The notes beneath the pieces were generated by a model. The model ran no database searches. It was not told the origin of the DNA and worked only from the letters and a program-made list of their open reading frames with translations. Below are positions 1 through 12,376 of a DNA stretch of 60,000 nt, in pieces (the first letter of the stretch is position 1; each line of letters begins with the position of its first letter). Origin of the DNA: Zygnema cylindricum (Eukaryota > Streptophyta > Zygnematophyceae > Zygnematales > Zygnemataceae); NCBI GenBank assembly GCA_037447655.1, contig JBBHKE010003460.1, forward strand, positions 126,001 through 186,000. The letters are read 5' to 3'. The translations under genes and the position numbers were made by a program.

Positions 1-622
1 AATCCAGTAATCCAGCAATTCCTTTCTCTCTCACATAACTTTCATCGAAATTTGCAGAAAATCTGTGAGTAAGCCTCTCTGCACCGCTCTCTGTCTGTTG
101 TTTCATACACGATTGGTGACGTTTGTAATCTGCCATAAAGTTTGAAGATTCTTAGAAGTAGCTGGAAGCTGTAGTCTTTTCCGCTACAGTCCACCTGTCG
201 GCAACTTAAAGCTTAAATCAAATACTGTTTCGAGTCTCGTGCCAAACTGTCTTTGTTTGCTTCAACATGAGAAACCAGCTTGTGTGTAATTTCAGTATGT
301 TCGCCTGTTTATGTGTTTCTTGTTCTGAAACTAGCTACTATTCCGAAAATGCGGCATCTCTTTTTGAAAAATGAACCAGTTTACATTAACATAGTTACAG
401 GACTGCTTTTCTTCCTTGATACAGTGTTATACTTTCCATCACTGAAGTCAAATTGGCAATTGTAATGGAACAAGCACTTAAAAATGTCTGCCTTTTTGCT
501 TTTTGCTGTGAAAAATTACGACTATTGCTAAATCTTTAAAGATTATAGATGTGATCCATTTTGAGTAAAATATTATTTTGACATTGGATGACCATTCCTT
601 TGTTCGCAGATATTTCGTCAAA

Positions 623-1902
623 ATGGCCGCTTCAGCCATAATGTCCTCTGCCAGTGCAGCAGTTCCATCCACAAACTTTTTCTCTCCCCTTCCTGCCCGA
701 TCTCACTCTCGCTCCATTGGAGCAGAAAGATTGGCTCCTTTCCACCAGAAACGCTCTTTTGTGTGCAAAGCTTCCAACGACGATCCTTTGGCCGCGGTAC
801 GCATTGTTACTGCAACCTGTAATCTGCTGAATATTTTGCATGATGGCGAAAGAACATAATAGTTAGATGGATTCCATTCGTCGCTTTCCTGTAAGCAGCA
901 TATTTTGTCCTGAAATGATGACTCCTGTGCTTTGATTTTCTTTGCTACAGGTGAAGAGTTTGGTGGACGGCACCAAAGTCAAGATCACCAAAGAAGATGT
1001 TTTGGCCAATCAGGAGCGCAATTCCAGTGAGAAGCAGTCAGTTGTGGGAACCGTCCCTGCTCGCGGTACAACAATTCCTCGGGCTGAGGTGGATCGCCGT
1101 CCAGAGCTCGGCAACACTTCTTTTGGCAGCATTATGGCTTTCGACGGTCCTGGCCCTGAGACCATGAACGGACGTTTGGTACGTCAATTGTTTTCCAAAT
1201 TAATAATGTTGTAGTGTCAAACCTCGTTTGCATACGAGATTTTATGCCGCGGCAACATTTTCCTTACAAGCTTCCATGAACTAGTATTTTGTAACAGATA
1301 AGTTTCAAAGGTTGTCTTTAACTCAGAAATCTGTTTTATTGGTTTGTTTGTTTGCAGGCCATGTTGGGATGTGCCTGGGGATTCATCTCCGAGCGCATGA
1401 CAGGCCTCAGAATCGTTGACCAGGTCAACTCTCCCAACAGCCCGGGCCTCTTTTGGCTTTTGGCGTCCACTCAGATCCTCATCTTCGCATCTCTGGTGCC
1501 CATCTTCAACGGAGAGTCCCCGGACAGCCGCAAGTAGGGTTTTTGTCATCCAATTGTTGTCTCTTTTTCCTCTGCAGTTTCAAAGAGGTTATTTAGAACA
1601 ATATGTAAAAATCATCATAGTAATAATAGAAAATATTAGTACCTGCTCAAGATGTAAGTTTCAAAAATTAGTTGCCTTATTCATGATTCGTCGGATCTGA
1701 TGTGACAAGGTCATTTTTACCTCCACAATACGGATTTTGTGTCTACATTGTGAGCTGACAAAGCTATTCCTTTTGTTGTCTGAACAGGAATGGTCCTTTC
1801 ACTGCCAAGGCTGAGCGCTGGAATGGTCGTCTGGCCATGGTCGGTTTCGCTGGTATTCTTATCTCTGAGTACATTTTTGGAAAGGCTGTGTTTGGCTTTT
1901 AA
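623..1902 (+). CDS. ELIP: Early light-induced protein, tandem copy 1
   Basis: Coding exons are 623-796, 951-1178, 1358-1533 and 1788-1902. Phases join cleanly to 693 nt (230 aa). A 5'UTR intron (65-609) precedes the ATG. The Ser/Arg-rich N-terminus, about 50 residues, looks like a chloroplast transit peptide. Helix I (ETMNGRLAMLGCAWGFISER, split by intron 2) and helix III (ERWNGRLAMVGFAG...SEY) carry the ELIP/LHC motif with Glu, Asn and Met; helix II is LFWLLASTQILIFASLVPIF. The family sits in thylakoids, binds chlorophyll and carotenoids, and is induced by high light, cold or desiccation as photoprotection. It ends in GKAVFGF. The family call is firm. The expression pattern is inferred from the family, since this copy's promoter is outside the window. 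Confidence 0.95.
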
Positions 1903-3930
1903 GCTGTCACTTTTTTGTAGTACAAATATTGTAACATAGGAACCTTAAAACGCCGGAGAGTAACTGTATATATTGACGTGTATTTATTGTAACGATCTAC
2001 CTTTTCGGCAAAAGAATGTTACAGTTCAGGAGATTTGGTTTTGTGAAAGAAATAAGCTATCAGTGGTAGTGTAGCACATGAGAGTTTTATATTTTTGTAA
2101 TTGTATGAAAATAAATCATTTTTTTTTGTTCGATATCGATTTTGATGAAGCGCTGTTCAAAAAAGATTCTACAAATGAAGGGATGGTGTTCTATGCTGTT
2201 TTTCATTTCTTGTGGTTGCCATTGCATATCAGTAACTCAAACGGGAAAGGCATTAAAAATTAACCGGTTAAACGTATGTTTTAATGAACAGGTAAATTTG
2301 CAACATTGCAGATGTAGCTTATTTACTTTCTGACTTTTCTATGGTTTTCAGAACCATACAAATTAGTCAATGTAAATTTTGCTCATGTCTTGCAGGAATT
2401 GCACATAGGAATACGGTTGAAATTATGCCCTACGGCTCATGCTCTTTTCAATACACTTTCCAAAGAATCATCTAAAATAGGATGTAAAAAGGAACAATTG
2501 TACATGCTGCTAAAAAATATTTTGTATAAATTTGCGTTTATTTCACACTGAACTGTGACATTCAGAGATAAAAGTTGACCTATTATACATTACATGTTCT
2601 ATGTTAAGTGTTGAAGCATTTTTTTTATTTCGAAATTTCGAAATTTGTTTCCTATTTTGAAATTTTGAAATTTTCTTTTCTTTTTCCCATCTTCTCTCCG
2701 CTGCTGCCAATTTTGCCATTTTCCACTTTTCTGTGTAGATTCCGTTATTGCCACACATTTATCCACCACAAACCCTACAAAGTTCACAACCAGGAGACAG
2801 GCATCGGTTTCAGGAGAATAAACTACATAAGGCGAAAGAATTTTCTCGAAAGCCAAGAGAAAAATGATCATCAAAAACAGGGAATGTATAATTTGTCAAC
2901 GTACATTGGGCATTCTACAACAATAACTTTCACTCACTTGTTGAATCAGAAAATAGATCTTGATACTCTTCTACTGCAATCACTTGTTATTTATTTGATG
3001 TGGAAAATCAAATAATGAAACTTGTGTAAAAGTAATGTTTTCCATCATCTACTGAAGAGAACACATTTATACACCATAACCTCAGAAGTTTTAAAAAGTC
3101 CCCGTCGTTAAAAATGATTTGAACAAAGCCAAATTTTGCAGAACAATCCTGTTTCTAAGATAAAACTTGAATCGATAAAACTATCGCCCTGACAGAGAAA
3201 TTACTGGCTGTGTCACGTCACGCTAAACATGTCACTGTAAAACTGAACAAGCTCAAGTGTCAACGCATAGCGCAGCACACACGTTTTACTGTGGTGTCTT
3301 ATTTGGACCGTCTCGAAATCGTCTGCCAACTACGTTATAAACTGATAATCGGCGATATAGCTTAAAGCGCGGATATCTAGGCTGTTCCTGGATTATCTGA
3401 AGATATACAGGAAAGGCATGTTTGAATTAGCGATTCCGGCATCCGCAACTTAGGGGCAAATGTCCATTGTAACGGAGGGCCCTCTGTTTGGCTGTCGTAT
3501 GTAATGATGGTAATGACGAACACAGTCCCTATTGGTCGAATGTTTTGGTTGCAAGGAAAAAGCATTTTATGCGCTGACGAAGGGGCTCTCCGCTAAAACG
3601 GACATTTGCCCTTATGTTACAAATGTTCCCGGAATCCTGGAGTTGCCTATTTCAAATTTTTCAAGAGGAGTACAGGTGTCGTCCTTTCGTTTTTTAGTTC
3701 AGATTCAAATTCTGAGCGTTCGTGGTAGATACTGTAAGATCCGATTCGCAAAAAAGACAATTGTTCAATAGAGAGAAATGCCAAACTTGGACTATGCTGA
3801 GAAAGTGGACTAAAAGACAAATCTTCTTTACAAAAGCAGATCTCAACGTGGCGGCCGATCTCCCTTCAGCAAGACCAAGTTACCACGTAACCGTACTACC
3901 TGGATATGGAGTAAGCCATAGACATGTTCA
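1903..3930. other. Intergenic spacer between ELIP copies 1 and 2
   Basis: I see no supported gene here. The first few hundred bases are the 3'UTR of copy 1. A T-rich block with repeated GAAATTT/AAATTTC words at 2600-2720 recurs downstream of copies 2 and 3. The segment from about 3360 onward resembles the region upstream of copy 3 and is probably distal promoter. Confidence 0.6.
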
Positions 3931-3939
3931 CGCATTTTC

Positions 3940-4182
3940 TTGTCACGTGTCAGGTTGCCATTTACAGACTTGACAAAACGTGGACGAATAGTACAAATTG
4001 CACGTGTGAGACCGTACTGAAAGGTCGGCTGTGGAACTGGTGTACTCCATATAAATGATACTCAAGCAGCAAAGTAATATCAGCAACTCCAGCAATTCCA
4101 GTAATTTCAGCAATCTCAGCAATCCAGAAATCTAGTACTTCCTCTCTCACTCGGCTTCTACCAAACTTTGCAGAAACTATCT
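3940..4182 (+). promoter_or_regulatory. Promoter and 5'UTR exon of ELIP copy 2
   Basis: G-box cores CACGTG are at 3944-3949 and 4001-4006, plus an ACGTGG at about 3978. A TATA-like TATAAAT is at 4050-4056. The probable 5'UTR exon, rich in CAGCAATCC-like words, runs from about 4080 to the splice donor at 4183. G-boxes are bound by bZIP factors such as HY5 or ABA-response factors, which fits light- and drought-induced ELIPs. The factor assignment is inference. Confidence 0.65.
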
Positions 4183-4831
4183 GTGAGTAAGCCTTTCTGT
4201 ACCGCTTTTTTTTTTATTAGAGTGTTTAAGCCTTTCCGTACCGCTCTTTTTTTTATGAGAGTGTTGTTTGATGCAGCATTAGTGGCGTTTGTAATCTGCT
4301 ATAAAGTTTGAAGATTCATAGAAGTAGCTGGAAATTGTAGTCTTTTCCACTACGTTCCACCTCCTTGCAGCTAAAAACTTAAATAAGATATTAATTAGGT
4401 CTAGCGTCAAACTGCCTTCATTTTGAACAGATGTAGCTTGTGTTTAATTTCAGCGTGGTTGGCTGCTATGTGCTTTTTGTTTTGAAAATAGCTACAATAC
4501 TTGGAATGCGGTACCTTATTTTGTAAAATGTAGCTTTTGCGTAAACAGTGTTACAGGACTGCTCAAAATCCTGGATAATTGTTATAGAATCCATTGCTGA
4601 CATTAATTGGAAGCTGTAATGAAGCCAGCAACTGAAAAATGTCAGGATTTTTTGTTTAAATGTAAAGTCTAGCTATTCAAAATCATAACTTCCTTTAATT
4701 CTTTAGAAACGCAGCATGTTATGGATTCCAGACCAAACTTCATTTTTACAGTGGATGATAAAGTATTTTTCATTTTGGACACCACATTCCAGTAACAACT
4801 TTTTGTACTCTGATCGCAGATTTTCGTCAAA

Positions 4832-6105
4832 ATGGCCGCTTCAGCCATGATGTCCTCTGTCAGTGCAGCAGTTCCATCCACAAACTTTTTCTCTCCCCTT
4901 CCTGCCCGATCTCACTCTCGCTCTATTGGAGCAGCAAGATTGGCTCCTTTCCACCAGAAACGCTCTTTTGTGTGCAAAGCTTCCAACGACGATCCTTTGG
5001 CCGCGGTACGCATTAATACTGCAAACTGCAATGCAAGAATTTGTGAAAGTTTCGCATAACGATCAGAGGACATGGTATTAAATCTGTTTGATTCGCCGGT
5101 TTCTTGTAAGCAGATATTTCAATATAATGACATTAACCAATGACTACTGTGCTGAAATTCTTGGTTATAGGTGAAGGATTTGGTGGAGAGCACCAAAGTC
5201 AAGATTACCAAAGACGATGTTTTGGCCAATCAGGAGCGCAATTCCAGTGAGAAGCAGTCAGTTGTGGGAACCGTCCCTGCTCGCGGTGCAACAATTCCTC
5301 GGGCTGAAGTGGATCGCCGTCCAGAGCTCGGCAACACTTCTTTTGGCAGCATTATGGCTTTCGACGGTCCTGGCCCTGAGACCATGAACGGACGTCTGGT
5401 ATGCAAACTATTTTCAAAAAGTAATAATGTTGTAGTGTCCAGTCTCATTTACATACAAGTATTTATGCATCGATAACATTTTCCTTACAAGCTTTCATGA
5501 AACTGGTATGTTTCGTTAAAGGAGTCCACAGGCTGTTTTAAGTCTGAAAATTGGTTTATCTATTTTTATTGTTTTGCAGGCCATGTTGGGATGTGCCTGG
5601 GGATTCATCTCAGAGCGCATGACAGGCCTCAGAATCGTTGACCAGGTCAACTCTCCCAACAGCCCGGGCCTCTTCTGGCTTTTGGCGTCCACTCAGATCC
5701 TCATCTTCGCATCTCTGGTGCCCATCTTCAACGGAGAGTCCCCGGACAGCCGCAAGTAGGATTCTGTCATCCGATTATGGTCTCTTTTTTTTACAAAGCA
5801 GTGACATTTTAGTGGAATGGTTTTTTTTTTTCTTCACACTGGTCTGCACTAACATCTGGCAAAAGAAGAGCACTACTCATCTTCCATGGATGAAGGGCGT
5901 TCAACCGTAATACAGATTTTGCTCACATTTTATGTGGAAGTTGTGTACGGAGTGAGCTGACAATTCTATTCCTTTTCTTTGTCTGAACAGGAATGGTCCT
6001 TTCACTGCCAAGGCTGAGCGCTGGAATGGTCGTCTGGCTATGGTCGGTTTCGCCGGTATTCTTATCTCCGAGTACATTTTTGGAAAGGCTGTTTTTGGCA
6101 TTTAG
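4832..6105 (+). CDS. ELIP: Early light-induced protein, tandem copy 2
   Basis: Coding exons are 4832-5005, 5171-5398, 5580-5755 and 5991-6105, of the same lengths as in copy 1 (174, 228, 176 and 115 nt; 230 aa). The 5'UTR intron is 4183-4819. The transit peptide, two NGRLAM-type pigment-binding helices and the middle hydrophobic helix are all intact. It differs from copy 1 at a few residues: MMSSVS near the start, GAARLA, VKDLVESTK, and a C-terminal GI instead of GF. The third exon ends at GCAA|GTAGG, so an unspliced intron 3 gives an immediate TAG stop. Two G-boxes and a TATA box lie upstream. It is probably functional and redundant with its neighbours. Confidence 0.95.
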
Positions 6106-8580
6106 GCTGTCTCTTTCTGTACTCCAATAATACTTTTTGTACTTTCTGTATTATAGGATTATAGGACTCGTGTACTTTGGAGAGGAATTGTAGTGACGTG
6201 TATATAATGCAACGACTTTTTTTTCAGCAAAATGCTGTTGTAGCTCGGGAAAGATATAAGTTATCCGTCGTATTGTAGTGAGAGGATTTTCATTTTTGTG
6301 ATCACAAAAAAATTAATGTTTTTTCAATGTACTTTTTCATTCATTGATGTTGATTTTCATAAAGTTACGTTTTGAAAACATTACAAAGTTGAAATGATGT
6401 TGGACTACGCCATTTTCATTCCTTCTGGTTGTTGTTGCATGTCAATAAATCTGTTTCTATTCTGTAAAAATTGATAGCCTTGTTTAAAAGCATTCTTTCT
6501 AATTGGAAAAAATGGTGTAATGGATGGTGTTAGTTCTTGATTTTCAGTTAGCATGATTTTCGTCTAATGTTAATGCATCTAATTTTGTTCGATATTACCT
6601 TCATTATTGGAAGATCTTAATACTTGCATGTGCATGGTTAAACGATGGAGTACAGCTCCTTTTTTTAACCTGGTAAGAGTTGTTGCTGTAGCATATAAAA
6701 GAGAATTGCGTACCTTGAGAGGATAAGGGTACACAAGCAATAACCAGCAAGGAGAGACACTTGTAAGTCCAATGACAAGAATACTGAATGGAAAAGACAT
6801 GGGAAAGGGATGAAATCGGAAAGGCGTTGAAAAAATGAATTGGTCAAGTGTATGGTGAGTTTGAAAGGTGGAGGTGCAGTATTTCGTTGTAGATCATCTA
6901 GTTTTTCCTTTTCAAAACCATCAAAATTGATCCCTATAATTCTCATGCAAAAATATGGAAATAAGAATGTGAAGGAAAGTGTATGTTTCAGTTTAAGCTC
7001 TGTTCAATTGACTTTCCAGAATATCAGGTAAAATGGCAAATATAAAGGAAAATCTACGCTGCAAAAAAGATAATCTATATGAACTTGTCAGTTTATTGAC
7101 GTTGAATCGCAGCGTTCGGATGGAAGGTGTCGTATGATGCTTTATATCGCTCGTATATTAATGTCTCATGCTAGAGTGTTAAAGCATATTACTTCCTGGT
7201 TTCTAACCTTTGAGATTTCTCTTCCTATTCTGAATTTTTGAAAGATTTGATTCTTGTTTGCAACTTCTCCCTGCTGCTGCAACTCTGCAATTTTTCACTT
7301 TTTGTGTACTGCTATCCACAATAAACTTATTATCCGATGAAACTAAGCACACAACTGAGAGTTGGTACGACCAAAAGCTATGCTTCTCATTAAGTAGAAT
7401 AAAATGTGGCAAGTCAAATCAGCTGCTGCAATGTACTCGAAAGTCAGGGCAAAAGTGGTTTTAAAAAGCCTTGAATACACAATGTCTCCATGTTAGATGG
7501 GCATTCTATAACAAAAACTTATGTCACTTGTTTCTGCGTTGAATAGGAACATACGAAGCGCAAATTCCATCGTAGAAGTCACTTCTTGTTAAGATGGTTT
7601 GGAAGGTAAAACGAATGTTGGAGACTTTTGTCAAAGCAACTCCAACTTTCACTTCAAATTTAAAATCATAATTTTCCCAGTGGAACAAATACATTCACTT
7701 GAAATAGTTCAAATGTCCCCATCGTTTAAATCGACTGCATACCAATGCCAAAACCTTGCAAGCGTATCCGGTTGAAAAAGTAAAAGTATCATTTTTGATA
7801 GGAAAAAGTACAGTACTTGCTGCGTCAATTCAGAACAAGTAGTTCGCCAAAGTACTCAAAATTTCCACTCACAACGCATACGCCGTACAGCAAACTTTTT
7901 ATTGCGGTGTCGTGATTAGACCATCTCGAAATAATCTTCGTACGACGTTACAAGGCTAATAGTCGACGTGACATCTGAACTGCTTATGTGTCTACCCTGT
8001 TCCACGGATTATTGGAAGATGGTCGGCTACAGGATCTTCTCGTAGATTTCGTTCAAAGGCATATTTTGGAGATTTTAAGCAGTTTTGTAACTTTCATTTT
8101 CCAACCGTTTTAAGCAATCGGCAAATTAGGGCGAAACTCCATGGAAACGGATCACCCTTCGTTTCCTCAAAAAGTTAACGAATCTGCAGCACGTTTCGTC
8201 CGAGACAAAAAAGTGAAAACCAGACCAATTAAAGTTTATTCTGCATTGTCATTATTTCATAAAACAAAAGTTCTCCCTTTCAAATTTTTAAGTATGGTCG
8301 GTTTGTCGTTTTATACTTCAGATTCGCAATTTGAGTTTCCGTGCTAGATTTTGTAAAGATCCTCTTCGCAAAAAAAGCTGTCGCTCACTGCAGAGAAATG
8401 CCAAACGTGGACAATGCTGAACATTTGATTTCGAATGCCACGGCAAAAAAGTGGACTAAAAGACAAAGCTCCTTGTCAGGCGCAGATCTCAACGTGGCAG
8501 CCGATCTCTCCTTCAGCAATATTTGTTTCCACCTCAGCGTAATGCCTGGAAAAGGGAAAACCATCGACATGTTCACTCAA
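6106..8580. other. Intergenic spacer between ELIP copies 2 and 3
   Basis: No supported gene. It contains the 3'UTR of copy 2, the recurrent T-rich block at 7160-7300, and from about 8000 a region homologous to 3360-4060, including the words ATGCCAAAC and CAGATCTCAACGTGGC. The short open frames here are in non-conserved sequence and look accidental. Confidence 0.6.
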
Positions 8581-8584
8581 AAAT

Positions 8585-8835
8585 TTAACACGTGCGCGGC
8601 TCCATCGTACAAAGTCTGTTACACGTGGACGAATAGTCAAAACTGCACGTGTGAGGTCGTACTGAAAGGTCTGCCAGGAAACTGGTGTCCTTAAGTATAT
8701 ATGCAGCATCAGGCATAAGCAGTCTCAACAATTGCAGCAATTCCTAAAATCTCAGCAATCTCAGCAATCCAGTAATCCAGCAATCCTCTCTCCTCTCTCT
8801 CTTACATAACTTTCGCCAAACTTTGCAGAAACTCT
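8585..8835 (+). promoter_or_regulatory. Promoter and 5'UTR exon of ELIP copy 3
   Basis: Three CACGTG cores lie at 8589-8594, 8622-8627 and 8646-8651. A TATATAT box at 8696-8702 is followed by the CAGCAATCC-like 5'UTR, with a splice donor at 8836. Spacing from the last G-box to the TATA box is about 45-50 bp, as in copy 2. The extra G-box could change inducibility relative to copy 2. Confidence 0.65.
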
Positions 8836-9429
8836 GTGAGTAAGACTCTCTATACCGCCCTCTTTTAACCTAATTGTTGTGTCATGCAAAATTGGTAGCG
8901 TTTGTAGTCTAATATCAACTTTGAAGATTCTTGTAAGCAGCTGGAAGTTGTTAGGTCTTTTCCGCTACAGTCCACCTGTCGGCATTTAAAATCTTGAGTC
9001 AAATACTAATAAGTAAAATACGATTTAGGTCTAACGCCAAATTGTCTTTGTTTTTTTGGATGTGAGAAAACAGGCTGTGCATAGTTTAAGCATGATTGGC
9101 TGCTTATGTGCTTCTTGTTCCGAAACTAGTTAATAGTCCGAAAATGCGACATCTCTTTTTCTAAAATGAACCATCTGACATAAACATTGTTAGAGGACTG
9201 TTATTCTTGCTACATAATTTGTTCTACAATCCATCACTGGCGTCAAAGTAGCAACTGTAATGGAACTAGCATTTAAAAATGTCTGCGTTTTTCTCTTGCA
9301 TGTAGCTTCTGGATGTGGAAGGTTGCGACCATCTGCTAATCTTTAAAAACACTACATGTGATCTATTTTGGATAAAACATCACTTACAGTGGCAACTATT
9401 CTTTTGATGGCAGCAGATTTTCCGTCAAA

Positions 9430-10710
9430 ATGGCCGCTTCAGCCATGATGTCCTCTGTCAGTGCAGCAGTTCCATCCACAAAATTTTTCTCTCCCCTTCC
9501 TGCCCGATCTCACTCTCGCTCCATTGGAGCAGCAAGATTGGCTCCTTTCTACCAGAAACGCTCTCTTGTGTGCAAAGCTTCCAACGACGATCCTTTGGCC
9601 GCGGTAAGCAAAACTGTAATGCAAGAATTTGTTGAACGTTTTGCATGACGATGCAGGACATGGTGTTAAAAGGATTGCATTAGTTAGTTTTTCGTAAGCA
9701 GCAAAAAAACAATCAATTGCCTTAAACGATGAATTTTGTTTTTGCTACAGGTGAAAAATTTGGTGGACGGCACCAAAGTCAAGATCACAAAGGATGATGT
9801 TTTGGCCAATCAGGAGCGCAATACCAGTGAGAAGCGGTCAGTTGTGGGAGCCGTCCCTGCTCGCGGTACAACAATTCCTCGGGCTGAAGTGGATCGCCGT
9901 CCAGAGCTAGGCAATACTTCTTTTGGCAGCATAATGGCTTTTGACGGTCCTGGCCCTGAGACCATGAACGGACGATTGGTACGACTAATTGTTTTCCGAA
10001 GTGATAATGTTGCAGTGTCAAACCTCATTTCGATATGAGTTTTTATGCCTCAACTACATTTTCCTTGCAAGCTCTCAGGAAATTGGTATTCTCTGTTACA
10101 GATTTAGATTCAGAGGCTGTCTCTAATTCGGAAAGCTGATTTTTCTTGTTTTTACTTTTTTGCAGGCCATGTTGGGATGTGCCTGGGGATTCGTCTCAGA
10201 GCGCATGACAGGTCTCAGAATCGTTGACCAGGTCAACTCTCCCAACAGCCCGGGCCTCTTCTGGCTTTTGGCGTCCACTCAGATCCTCATCTTCGCATCT
10301 CTGGTGCCCATCTTCAACGGAGAGTCCCCGGATAGCCGCAGGTAGGATTGTTGTCATCCAATTGTTCTCTGTTTTTGCAAAGCAGTGAAATTTGAAGGAA
10401 TGGTTGCATACTTCTTTCATACTGTTCTGCGGCAACATCTGATCGAAGAACTATGATTTTTCAATTAGTGACACTATTCAAATGTGATGCCACAAGTTCA
10501 TGTTTAAACTCCATAATACAGATTTTGCTAATATCTTGTGTGGAAAATGTGTACAGAGTGAGCTGACAATCTTATTCCTTTTGTTGTTTGAACAGGAATG
10601 GTCCTTTCACTGCCAAGGCTGAGCGCTGGAATGGTCGTTTGGCTATGGTCGGTTTCGCCGGTATTCTTATCTCCGAGTACATTTTTGGAAAGGCTGTTTT
10701 TGGCTTTTAG
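9430..10710 (+). CDS. ELIP: Early light-induced protein, tandem copy 3
   Basis: Coding exons are 9430-9603, 9751-9978, 10166-10341 and 10596-10710; all four lengths equal those of copies 1 and 2 (230 aa). The 5'UTR intron is 8836-9416. The transit peptide, helix I (NGRLAMLGCAWGFVSER), the middle helix and helix III (ERWNGRLAMVGFAG) are intact. Small changes include a TSEKRSVVG stretch and RRN at the last exon junction. Expected role: thylakoid pigment-binding photoprotection. Exons match the other copies even at most third codon positions, whereas introns do not. A plastid-derived insertion lies about 600 bp downstream. Confidence 0.95.
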
Positions 10711-11324
10711 GCTGCCGTTAATTTTACTCTAAAAAAGCGTATCATAGGACCTGTGTACGCTGGAAAGGAACTGTAATGACGTGTATATATTGTAACGATC
10801 GTTTTTTCCAGCAAAATGCTGTTGAAGCTCAAGGAACTCTGGTTTTGTGAAAGAAATAATTTATTGGCGATAGTGTAGCGCAAGAGGGGATTTTCATTTT
10901 TGTGATCATGTGAAATAAAATCAGATGTTTTTGTTCAATATTGGTAATGATCATTGTCCTGATTTGAAAGGATTTCACAGATGAGATGAATGTTGTACTG
11001 TGCCGGTTTTCATGCTTTGTGGTTTGTATAACTCTAAGTGTGTTTTTTTTTGGTATGCCAAAATAAAGCGACAATATAAAGGCTTGATCTTTCATTTGTT
11101 ACGATGTTTATTGCATAATGATGTATCTAATTTTGTTCGATTTTACCTTAGATGTTGTGAAACCTTAAACATTGTATGGAGCACATGATGTGGAAAGAGT
11201 TATCATTGTAGCATTTTAAATATTATTACATACTTTTACAATTGATGGGAACAGAAACGTGAATCAGTATGCAGAGGTTTGCCAATTGATTGATAAACCC
11301 AAAATTGAAATAAATAGTAGGGCA
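10711..11324. other. 3' flank of ELIP copy 3
   Basis: AT-rich 3'UTR and spacer. Parts up to about 11230 resemble the 3' flank of copy 2 near 6600-6710 (for example the AAGAGTT..TTGTAGCAT stretch). The match then breaks off where the plastid-derived sequence begins. No gene seen. Confidence 0.5.
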
Positions 11325-11853
11325 CAGAATTTAGTTGTTCCATAGGTGTTGTAGCCACATAAAGCATTCCAAAATCCTTTTTTTAGATATAAGGCAGTCA
11401 TTAAACCTACTTCATGATATGGCACCAAATTTAACCGATCTTTCGGTAGACTTTGAAGGTTTTCAACTGATCCTCCTTCCTGATTAACCTCATTTACTTG
11501 ATTATTAAGATCTTGTAAAAAACGCTTCAGTTCTTTAGAATCATGTTGATTATGAGAACCAAGAATAAACATTCCAATAATATTTACAAAGGGTTTTTCT
11601 CTACTAGTCTGATTTAAAGTTTCTTGTCTACGAGCTTTATTAAGATAATATCTCACCCACTTGCTCAAGTGTTCCATCTGCTGCTTGTAATTCATTGACT
11701 CGATAGTGACTTACATCAGCAAAAATGACTTCAGAGTTCGATGCAATTGATACTCTTATCTACAAAATTTTGTAAATCTTCTTGTTGAAGACGAAGTGCA
11801 TGTAGAAGTTAACACAATTACATCAGGACGCTCTTCTTTAGGAATCAATTTTT
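11325..11853 (-). pseudogene. chlB: Nuclear plastid-DNA copy: middle part of chlB, inverted
   Basis: Read on the - strand, this translates, with several frame breaks, to the middle of ChlB, the B subunit of light-independent protochlorophyllide reductase. Recognisable stretches in order are [84 protein letters not shown] and, in a shifted frame, [11 protein letters not shown]. It begins about where the + strand fragment at 12147-12376 stops, so the two are pieces of one 5' half of chlB with one piece inverted. Frameshifts and substitutions show it is not functional. It is a decayed NUPT (nuclear plastid DNA). Confidence 0.88.
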
Positions 11854-12146
11854 TTGTGGTTTTGAAAAGAACTTGAAATTTAAAAAGTAAATAAGCTAAA
11901 ATGCAATGTTGCAAACCGTCATTTGTCTCAAACCGTACATTTCAACAAAACAGATGCTACACATTGAGGGTTAAAAAATGCTTAAAAAAGAAGCTTCTGT
12001 ATTAAACAATTTAATACAAACATTTCTTAAATTTAATAAATCAAATTGCCCATAGCTATTCGTCTTACTTATTGAAATAGCAACTTATGTACATCTGATG
12101 TATAATGGTAGTTAGTAATTGTGTGTTAGATTAAAGAGTATAACCC
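11854..12146. other. AT-rich sequence between the chlB pieces
   Basis: Strongly AT-rich with no gene seen. It may be plastid spacer DNA from upstream of chlB carried in with the insertion, or degraded nuclear DNA. The sequence alone does not decide. Confidence 0.4.
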
Positions 12147-12376
12147 ATGAAACTAGCCCTATTGGATGTATGCTGGCCCGGCTCATATTGGCACTTATGC
12201 GTGTTGCAAGCTGTTTTAGAAATGTACATGCTATTATTCATACTTCTTTGGGAGATGACTATTTTAATGTAATGCGTTCTATGCTGGAAAGAGAAACGAA
12301 TTTTACCTCTGTCACTACTAGTACAGTAGATCGCTATCTATTGGCAAGAGGATCGCAAGAAAAAGTAGTAGAAAAT
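12147..12376 (+). pseudogene. chlB: Nuclear plastid-DNA copy: 5' end of chlB
   Basis: Begins at the ancestral start codon (ATGAAACTAGCC), then has single-base frame changes within the first 20 codons. After these, one frame reads [47 protein letters not shown]. This is the conserved ChlB N-terminus, which contributes to the substrate and cluster region of the dark-operative protochlorophyllide reductase. The match stops after VVEN; the next expected residues are found on the other strand at 11853. It is a dead nuclear copy of plastid DNA. The living gene should be in the plastid genome of this plant. Confidence 0.9.
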
